This document shows positions 57,052-64,000 of a stretch of DNA of 64,000 bases, one piece after another. Numbering within the stretch: position 1 is the first letter of the stretch; every line of letters starts with the position of its first letter. Below the pieces are notes generated by a model, which worked only from the letters and a program-made list of their open reading frames with translations, was not told where the DNA came from and did not search any database. The DNA lies in assembly GCA_037074705.1 (NCBI GenBank), contig CM073596.1:13448501-13512500 (forward strand). Reading direction: 5' to 3'. Source of the DNA: Zhengitettix transpicula. Taxonomy: Eukaryota > Arthropoda > Insecta > Orthoptera > Tetrigidae. The position numbers were made by a program, and so were the translations under genes.

Positions 57052-57238
57052 TTAAATATATAAAATCGTTGAAAACACATGTAAAAATAAAATGTTACGG
57101 AGTTAAAGTATCAGGACGGACCAGGAATAGAACTGGGCGGCCCACTCGACCACTGAGCTATGCGTGTCGACTCCAGATCCGGTGCGAAATTTTCCTCCAT
57201 CCGTTAGACCTAACGCAGACTCACAGTCAAATTACAAA
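57052..57238 (-). repeat. tRNA-derived SINE, second copy
   Basis: Same order and boxes as the preceding one, including flanking AAAACACAT.TAAAAATAAAA text. The similarity extends beyond the SINE on the side toward lower coordinates, which favours duplication over two insertions. Confidence 0.75.
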
Positions 57239-57239
57239 G

Positions 57240-57950
57240 ATACAAGAACTGATTTAAAATGTATATTTTGCCTTTAATTCTCCTGAACTCTGGCCTTAAC
57301 GGCTTTCTCTCTCTATTTTTTTAATAAAACATTGTTAACGTAATATTAGTGATCAAGAAATCAACTTCTTTTCAATAATCGTTCACCTGATATTATCTAT
57401 TTTAATAGTATGGATTTCATTGTTAATTATGTAACCTTTTCTGGTTCTTTGGACAATATATTTCCTTAATTTAAAATTTTGTAATAAGTCAGATATTAAA
57501 TACATGATATTGTAAGCATTTCCCAGTGTCGAGTCAGCGGCTAGACCGGAACGTATGACAAACTCCAATACATTTCACGGACTAAAATTAATATTAATAA
57601 GGGATACCAAATGATAATTATTTATCCGAGAGATGAAGACGTTATCTAAGACCTCGAGGGATGTAAATAAATATTATTTAGACTAATATAATAAGACTCA
57701 ATCTCAAATATTTATTTATTAAACATTCCTGAACCGAGAACAAATGAAAATTCCGTTACACGAAGTTCATTTAATCTTGAATCTTATGAAAGTGAATTAA
57801 AGGTTCAGGATGGGGGAAAAATAAACTGGATCTTCACTTTGTACACGGAGAGCCTAAAATGTTCTAAATCACATTATTCACGGTCTAATTTGTGCTCAGG
57901 TCTATGCAATGGATGCAGAAATCTGCCACTGACAGGAGAGTCGAAAAAAG
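57240..57950. other. AT-rich, nothing seen
   Basis: No coding or repeat signal recognised. Confidence 0.4.
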
Positions 57951-57952
57951 GA

Positions 57953-58070
57953 TAGCTCAGATGGTTAAGAGCACAAAGTCGGTTCGATTCCCGGTTCGGT
58001 CGATATTTGTTGTTTTTTTCATCCTGATCCTTCATAATATATAATTTATAATTAAATGCATTTAAAAATA
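57953..58070 (+). repeat. tRNA-derived SINE with clear A and B boxes
   Basis: GGATAGCTCAGATGGTTAAG and GTCGGTTCGATTCCCGG are excellent Pol III boxes but too close together for a tRNA (no room for an anticodon arm). The tail is T-rich, with CATCCTGATCCTTCAT. Confidence 0.7.
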
Positions 58071-59105
58071 TTTTTAACTGTTACATTTTCGATATAAAAT
58101 GTTTTCATATTGCTTTTAAAAAAAATTGAATAAATGTTGGAGACTGTTTCTGGCTGTATTGCTATTTTAGTCTATAGTCTGCATATACTCCATTTTGTTT
58201 TTAATCAGGGAAAAGTGGAGAAAATTTAATGTAACTGTATAACGTGAATTTTTCAGCCTGAATCCTCCAGTTCTTTTCTTAGTTCCGAAATTATTCGTCT
58301 GTCGTTCATCTCTCACTTAAGTGCCCTTTTTTAGTTTATAATTTTTTTTAGGTAACACGATCTTCGAATAAAAGATGAAAATGACGGTCACGATAAGTCT
58401 AATCAAAAGTTCGATGTTTGAACAAGGATTTAAAGAAGGCTGAAGGTTTCACTCTACAAACGTCATATCTGCTACACTAGACGAACTCTTTATTCCTTCT
58501 TGGGTGCGGGGTGGGGGGGGGGGTGGAGGCCATTTTAATGTCAACTGAATGAGGAGCATCAAATGAGAAAGTTTGGTTTCTACTTCTGTGCCAGTGCAGT
58601 GGTGAGGGCAAATCTAATACCACGCTCGTTAGCTTTGGACTGCAAATATCCGATAGACGAATGGATGTAGATATTGATTTCGAACTAGCTTGGCTCCGGT
58701 CCATTTAGATTGCAAACAATTTATAGCCACGGCTGTCCGATTGTACAAGGTATTGTTTAAATGGAGATAACAGACTTAAAGATTAATGAGAATTTTCGGT
58801 CGAGAAAGTTCACGAGAACGAAACAATTATACTTATACGATAATTGCAATTTTTTTTAATTACGGAAAGGAAAATTGGAAGAAATTGCGAATCAGCCTAG
58901 AAATTATAATTCAGTAAATCGACCATCTTACCAAGCATCTTCTATGAGATTCAAAATTAAGTATATATACTAAAAAAATTTTTAACGAAAATTAATACTA
59001 TAAAGGCCAAACGTGACGTGGGATTAAAAATTTTGTCACCAGATGTCTCTGCTATCCTGTCCGAGCTCTTAGAAGCTCCAGATTGAGTTCAGTTACTATG
59101 TTATT
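58071..59105. other. No gene seen
   Basis: 58155-58195 repeats text that follows the 56.8-kb SINE (TATTTTAGTCTATAG, ATACTCCA). A G run lies at 58513-58523. A 75-codon minus frame has no known domain. Confidence 0.4.
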
Positions 59106-59109
59106 TTCC

Positions 59110-60050
59110 ATAACCGACTTATTTATTTATAAAAACCCGTAAAAGTATTTAATTATATATTCATCGTTAGTCAGAATATTGATTGAACCTACATCTAACT
59201 GTTCCGTACGTTCTTAGGACCGATAGTGCATTAATTGAAAAGCTATCAAATACATTGAATTTTATTCCATCAACAAACATTCCTCCGAATTTATTTACGA
59301 ATAGAAACTTAAATATAGTCCTCGAGTATTGCAGGTTATAATTGTCCCTCAGGCTTCAGACATTATAAAGATTAAATTGATTAAATTCTTTGCTAGATTC
59401 ACAATGTAAACAAATAGTCGCCATATTAGAGTCATTAATATGGCACGAAAATTCACTTACATTTTCCGCAAGTATTTCGTATTGCTTTTTATTACCGTTG
59501 AATTTTATTGCATCAATCCCTACAAACATATCTCCGAATTTCTTTACGAATATAATACTTAAATATACTCATTTAACCATGCATGATATAAATGTCCCTC
59601 AGTCTTCAGACATTACGAAAGATTAAATTGGTGAAATTCTCAGCTATATTCGTAATGTAAACAAATAGTCGCCATATTGGAGTCACTAATATGGCACGAA
59701 AATTAACTTACATTTCTCGCAAGGATCGTAAAGATTTCGTATTGTTTTCTTATTGTCATTATATTGAGTATTTTATTTGTTATTCAATGAAAATATTTCT
59801 GTTTTATTTCATTACGGAAAAAGGAACTATTTCCTTAGATCGTCACGTAGTAACGTCTCTCTCTCTCTCGCGTGACATCGTGATCTCTTGACGTGCAGTA
59901 ATTTAACACAAAATGATCACATTTTTTTAATACTCGTGTTTTGTAGAATATGGTAACCATTTCGGTGTTGCAATCTGTACACGTCTTTAAATATGTATAG
60001 AGTTTAACGTTAATACATACATACAAATATACATCCTTTTTTATTATATC
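59110..60050 (+). repeat. Family A repeat, copy 4, with internal duplication
   Basis: The head has decayed, but CTTATTTATTTATAAAAACC, the CCATATT...GTCA(T/C)TAATATGGCACG block and the CATACATACAAATATACATC end are present. The span 59258-59470 repeats as 59500-59725 (offset about 240), so the copy is longer than the others. Confidence 0.75.
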
Positions 60051-61730
60051 CAATACATTTGACATAATGTAACACATTAAGCGGAAATGGATACTTTTTT
60101 ACCAAATTTTAATAGAGTGAACTTCATAGAAAATATAATAGAACGTCAAACGTCACACAAACTCATAATGAGGAATACGAACGTAGTAAATCATTTACGA
60201 TGTAATTATTATTAAATTAAACAGGAATTACCTAAAATATTGTGTTTTCAGAGAGGGTAGAAAAATTATTAAGAGACAAAAACAATGACAACAGCGGATG
60301 TTACATAAGAATATTTACAGTTATATCACAAAGGTACCGAGAAAATCCTAAACACACAGAATTACCTAATAGTTTGGTAAAAATGCAGCATTTGTTCAAA
60401 TAAAATTTATAAACAAAGAAGTTAAAAATTGACGGCTCGTTCTCAATCTGGTGTAAGTACAATAAAAATCTGGTGTAATTACAAACTAAAAATTATTGTA
60501 AATAAGAATGGATTGAAATATTTTAGTATTTAAATTATATAAAGTGGAATTAATTATATTATGAGAATTACACCAATACACTGCTAATGAAATCCTTGAT
60601 TGAGGACGAGACGTCTGTAAGTTATTTTTAAAAGAAATTACATCTGACAAATTTGGCATTTTAATTATATTATTTATTTCATTACGATAAATAAACTATT
60701 TAGTTTGGTATTTTATGTGAAAATATACTCAGGCAAAATATTTTTATAATACTGGACAATCTGTTTCTTGTTTTTTTGTAAATAGTAAAAGCAGCTTTAT
60801 AGCACGTAGAGACTTATTATTTAGAATAAAATCGTCGAATCTGTTTGAGAATATTTCAGAAAAATTAAAACAAGGACGTGGCAAGAATAAATATTTTTGA
60901 TTTACAAAACAAATTTTTAACAAGAATTCAGACTATAATTACTGACAATAATTTTTGAAAATTAAAACTGTTACGTTTCAACCTTATCAAACACGTGTTC
61001 ATCTACATCTTGTGTTTCACAAACAGTAAGATATATTCCAGCTTGTATTCAAGGTCTCATTTTTTATTTAATATAGGTTAAATATGTAATAATTTTAGAA
61101 TAATGGTTTGTCTAGTTTCATTTATCACAAATATGAATTATAGTATTTCGTAAACCAGAGAGCAATCATGCATCAAATAAACTGAATTGATATTCACAAC
61201 TAGGTAAAAAAAATATTTTTATTTATATATTCCTGCAGTGATACACAGGTTTGATTTTCCTCTGGATAAGATTCTCCCTAAGCTGCCATATCTGAAGCTG
61301 GGGTGGTAGTGCTTCGTGTTTACCGCGGAGAGTAAACAGGGTAGGCAACCCTTCAAACGGTTCACAGAGAATCGTGAACCCGCAAGGGGTGTGCGTGTGT
61401 GTCCAACATGGCGGCCGCGTTAACGTTTCAATGCAATTTCAACTCAGGCTTTAGGGTGTCCGATATACGCCCTAGGAAGAGTAGAAACCTATTATCGCCC
61501 CCTTTTGGTGGTTATTTTAACGTTACAGTTAAGCTTCTCATTCGAGAATTATTAGGGGAACTATAAACAACTAAATTAATAACTTTTTCTGAAGAAAAAA
61601 AATCTATGTAAACAAAATACTTTCGTGTCGATATACGGCGTTGACTGTGGAATATGGCGGCAGATATGCTCGACTTTTCTCAAAAACTAAATTAAACCAT
61701 CGATTTCGTATTAATAATTTTGCTTTGATC
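60051..61730. other. No gene seen
   Basis: AT-rich to 61220; 61240-61520 is GC-richer. Paired phrases GATATACG(C/G)C and ATGGCGGC occur at about 61410-61470 and again near 61630-61665, suggesting an old duplication. Confidence 0.4.
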
Positions 61731-61731
61731 A

Positions 61732-61975
61732 AGGAAGCTTGTGAGAGCATTCTTTCGCAGGTGAACATTCCCAGAGAGCCCTACGGGAGGCTTTTCCTAT
61801 TGGAATAGTCGGCCAGCTGCCTCCTAAACTGGTCAAGGCACGAAGAGATAAAGCTGCGACACCACACAAAAAAACCCTCAACCGCCATCGGAAGGGCGTG
61901 GGAAAAGTACCCAATGTCCGACCTACCTGATGCAGGTTTTCTAGGGTTTGTCCTGCATCACCTTTAGGCGAATTA
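61732..61975 (+). repeat. Family C repeat, internally deleted
   Basis: GTGAGAGCATTCTTTCGCAG and GTCGGCCAGCTGCCTCCTAA, then GGCGTGGGAAAAGTACCC and ATGCAGG; lacks both the AGACCTTGGG section and the CTATTAAAGG end. Confidence 0.83.
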
Positions 61976-62024
61976 GCCTTGCTAACTTATTTGTGTACAT
62001 ATTCTTCTTTGACATCTTCCAGGG

Positions 62025-62405
62025 ATAGATAGTCTGTGAGAGGAATTTCTCGCAGGTGAACCTTCAAGAGATCTCTGTGGGAGGTTACCTTTGGGGATGC
62101 CTACGTCTCTCTCTGTTTTTTTTAACTTAGTTTCCCGCAAGCCAAAGCACCTCGGCCCGATTTTAAAGGACTATGTTCCGGGGTCGCAGACCTTGGGGCA
62201 TACGGTAGAATTTGTCTGCTATTCCTATTGGAACAGTCGGCCGGCTGCCTCCTAAACTGGTCAAGGCACGGGGAGGGGGAAACGCTACGACCCACTGCAA
62301 ACCTCTCTCCAGCCATCGGCAGGGCGTGGAGAAGGTAGCAAATGTATCGTACCTAGCGTTTTTCCTGCATCACTTTTAGGCGAAATTACCGGGTAGGATC
62401 CTTAA
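62025..62405 (+). repeat. Family C repeat, lacking the 3' end
   Basis: TCTGTGAGAGGAATTTCTCG, TATGTTCCGGGGTCGCAGAC, CCGGCTGCCTCCTAAACTGG, up to GGGTAGGATCCTTAAAACTA; the next copy starts at once. Confidence 0.85.
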
Positions 62406-62948
62406 AACTAGTTAACCTCAGCGATGGATGTTCTCTCTCAGGCAGAACCTTTTAACAGAGACAGTAAGGGGCTATCTATGGGGATGCCTTTTCCTCTCTC
62501 CGTTTTTGAACTAAGATTCCCACAAGCCGAGGCACCTCGGCATGTTTTGAGAGGTGTATGTTCCAGGGTCACAGACCTTGGGCATACGTTAAGAGTTGTT
62601 TGTTGATCCCATTGGAACAGTCGGCCAGCTGCCTCCTAAACTGGTCGAGGTACGGAGAAGGGAATGCTGCGATCCCCACATCAAACTCCTCTCCCGCTAT
62701 CGGAAGGGCGTGGGACAAGTAACAAATGCTCGAGATACCTGATGCAGGTTTTTCTGGGGCTTTCCCTGCATTACTTTTAGGGGAATGCCGGGTTGGATCC
62801 TTAAACTATAGCCCGGGGGTCCTAATTAACCCTTGGCTACCTTCCTCTACCCTTCCACACCCCTCCTTTCAAATCCCTTCCTATGCTATTAAAGGGGAGT
62901 TGCCACCATGTGGATTACCCTCATGTATCCTGTTACCCTAAAAAAAAG
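62406..62948 (+). repeat. Family C repeat, near full length
   Basis: GATGTTCTCTCTCAGGCAGA through GGAAGGGCGTGGGACAAGTA, GCCCGGGGGTCC, CTATTAAAGGGGAGTTGCCA, to TTACCCTAAAAAAAAG. With 43676-44215 it defines the ~540-bp unit. Confidence 0.88.
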
Positions 62949-63075
62949 CTACGTACCTCTACCCTGCCGTATCCGCCCTTTCAAATCCATTCCTATGGTA
63001 TTAAAGGGGAGTTGCAACCACATGGATGACCCTCATGTCGTCACGAAGCCTGTTTCTCCCTCCCTCTCCCCCCCA
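62949..63075 (+). repeat. Family C 3' fragment
   Basis: CTACCCTGCCGTATCCGCCC, GGTATTAAAGGGGAGTTGCA and GATGACCCTCATGT, directly behind the A-rich end of the preceding copy. Confidence 0.8.
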
Positions 63076-64000
63076 AATTTTTTTTTGGGCTTCGATTTTA
63101 TTTATTTACAAAAATATAAAGTAAATTATATGGCGGATTGTAGTTTCTAAATAGATTTCTGTGTCTTTATTTAATTTATTCTAAAAAACTATTATCTTTC
63201 GACTGTACAGTTTTGTTCATAAATTTACAAGTATTTACAATTAATATTATAAATAATTGAGATGCTGGCTTGTGTTTCTGGACAGTCCAGTAGCTTTCCA
63301 ACTTGATTTCTGCTACCATGAGATAATTTCGGTTCGTTTCCTCACGTTCTCCGAAATTTTGGATTTAACTTGACAGAGCTGTCGGCTCCTGAAGCCCTCC
63401 ATTGACTCATTTACGCTTTCATTCGCTGTCCCTATGACGACGTCAACACAACACGGGTGTTGTTAAAATGTCGGTATACATATGGAACGACTACGTGTTT
63501 CCTGTTTCATATTATAAAGCTTTCAGCCGACGACGTTTCCAATAAATTACCAATTCGATATTGCGGTTAAGAGCCGCGCGGGGGGAAGGGGGTGATGGGC
63601 GGCGATTGGGTTGGTATTTTTCACGATATTTGCAACTTGCGGCAGTTAATACAAATATCACGTGTGTGCGCAGGTTTATTCCGACTGCGTGGATAAATTC
63701 CGTGTCTGTCATGCTGAATAGTGGCCGTTAGCCATTGACGTTCCACTCGTCATATTCACTGAATGGCCGAGCTGAATATCGCGTTCGAAATGACGCACGA
63801 CTGTGGCAAGCGACGCTGTCTGCAACCCTTGATAATCCCGCGGGTGGGGCGGACTGTTTATGTCACGGACGGGATAGTCTAATTAAAACTACGTAATGCG
63901 CGTTGAGAAACAAGATTGATAAAGACACGCAAAAACTTTTTGTCACGTCGAATTTTTAACAGCTCCTGGCTACCCGCGAGGCTTCGAGGGTAATATCAAA
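63076..64000. other. AT-rich, then a GC-rich unique island at 63540-64000
   Basis: From about 63540 to the edge the DNA is CpG-rich (GAGCCGCGCGGGGGGAAGGG), without a repeat partner, and includes a homeodomain-type core in GTCTAATTAAAACTACGTAA (63878-63897). No open frame with a known domain. It could be a regulatory island or the flank of the next exon or gene beyond the window. Confidence 0.35.

Noticed and set aside
57953..58010. Possible tRNA gene
   Set aside because: A and B boxes are good, but there is no anticodon arm, no acceptor pairing and spacing is too short; it is a SINE head.
61729..62941. Apparent small proteins with shared text (for example SLGGSWPTIP)
   Set aside because: The similarity between them comes from translating copies of the family C repeat, not from genes.

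Overview
The window looks like a piece of a large, AT-rich, repeat-rich insect (or other arthropod) nuclear genome. The reasons are a spliced ZIP transporter exon at the left edge, mariner DNA transposons with TA target duplications, Penelope-like (PLE) GIY-YIG fragments, a non-LTR retrotransposon tail, tRNA-derived SINEs, foldback elements and long (TA)n/(CT)n microsatellites. There are no operons, bacterial-type gene arrays or CRISPR. The species cannot be fixed from sequence alone.

Only one host gene is supported: positions 1-949 (+) encode the C-terminal half of a SLC39A1/2/3-like zinc/iron transporter. Its exon is GC-rich and open to the left edge, so the gene starts outside the window. 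It either splices out at 949/950 or terminates a few codons later. Nothing else over the remaining 63 kb reads as a convincing host exon. That stretch is either a very long intron or the intergenic space downstream of the ZIP gene.

The rest is layered transposon debris. 2-17 kb: tRNA-derived SINE pieces, several short inverted-repeat elements with hammerhead-ribozyme-like cores, a mariner (9703-11013) nested in a PLE endonuclease remnant, and a 660-bp tandem duplication (13651-14955). 18-31 kb: an LTR-like block (18210-18826), two ~600-bp repeat families (here called A and L), an unusual element with ~195-bp terminal direct repeats (21583-23117), a tandem array (25583-26345) and a long foldback element (30604-31070). 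31-41 kb: more inverted-repeat/hammerhead-like elements, a GC-rich island (33.4-34.1 kb) and a second mariner (35837-37106) that lacks its right end. 41-64 kb: head-to-tail clusters of a ~500-bp repeat (family C), a LINE tail (45249-45540), a second foldback copy, duplicated SINEs (56.7-57.2 kb), more family A, and a GC-rich island at the right edge.

The most interesting theme is the recurrence of short (about 150-550 bp) imperfect palindromes carrying a CTGAnGA / short hairpin / GAAAC core, the conserved part of hammerhead ribozymes. They occur alongside PLE GIY-YIG fragments. Minimal hammerheads are known from PLE terminal repeats, so the motif class is not new. The small palindromic, apparently non-autonomous arrangement and the tandem array with a hairpin-GAAACCGGTC motif in every unit deserve checking.
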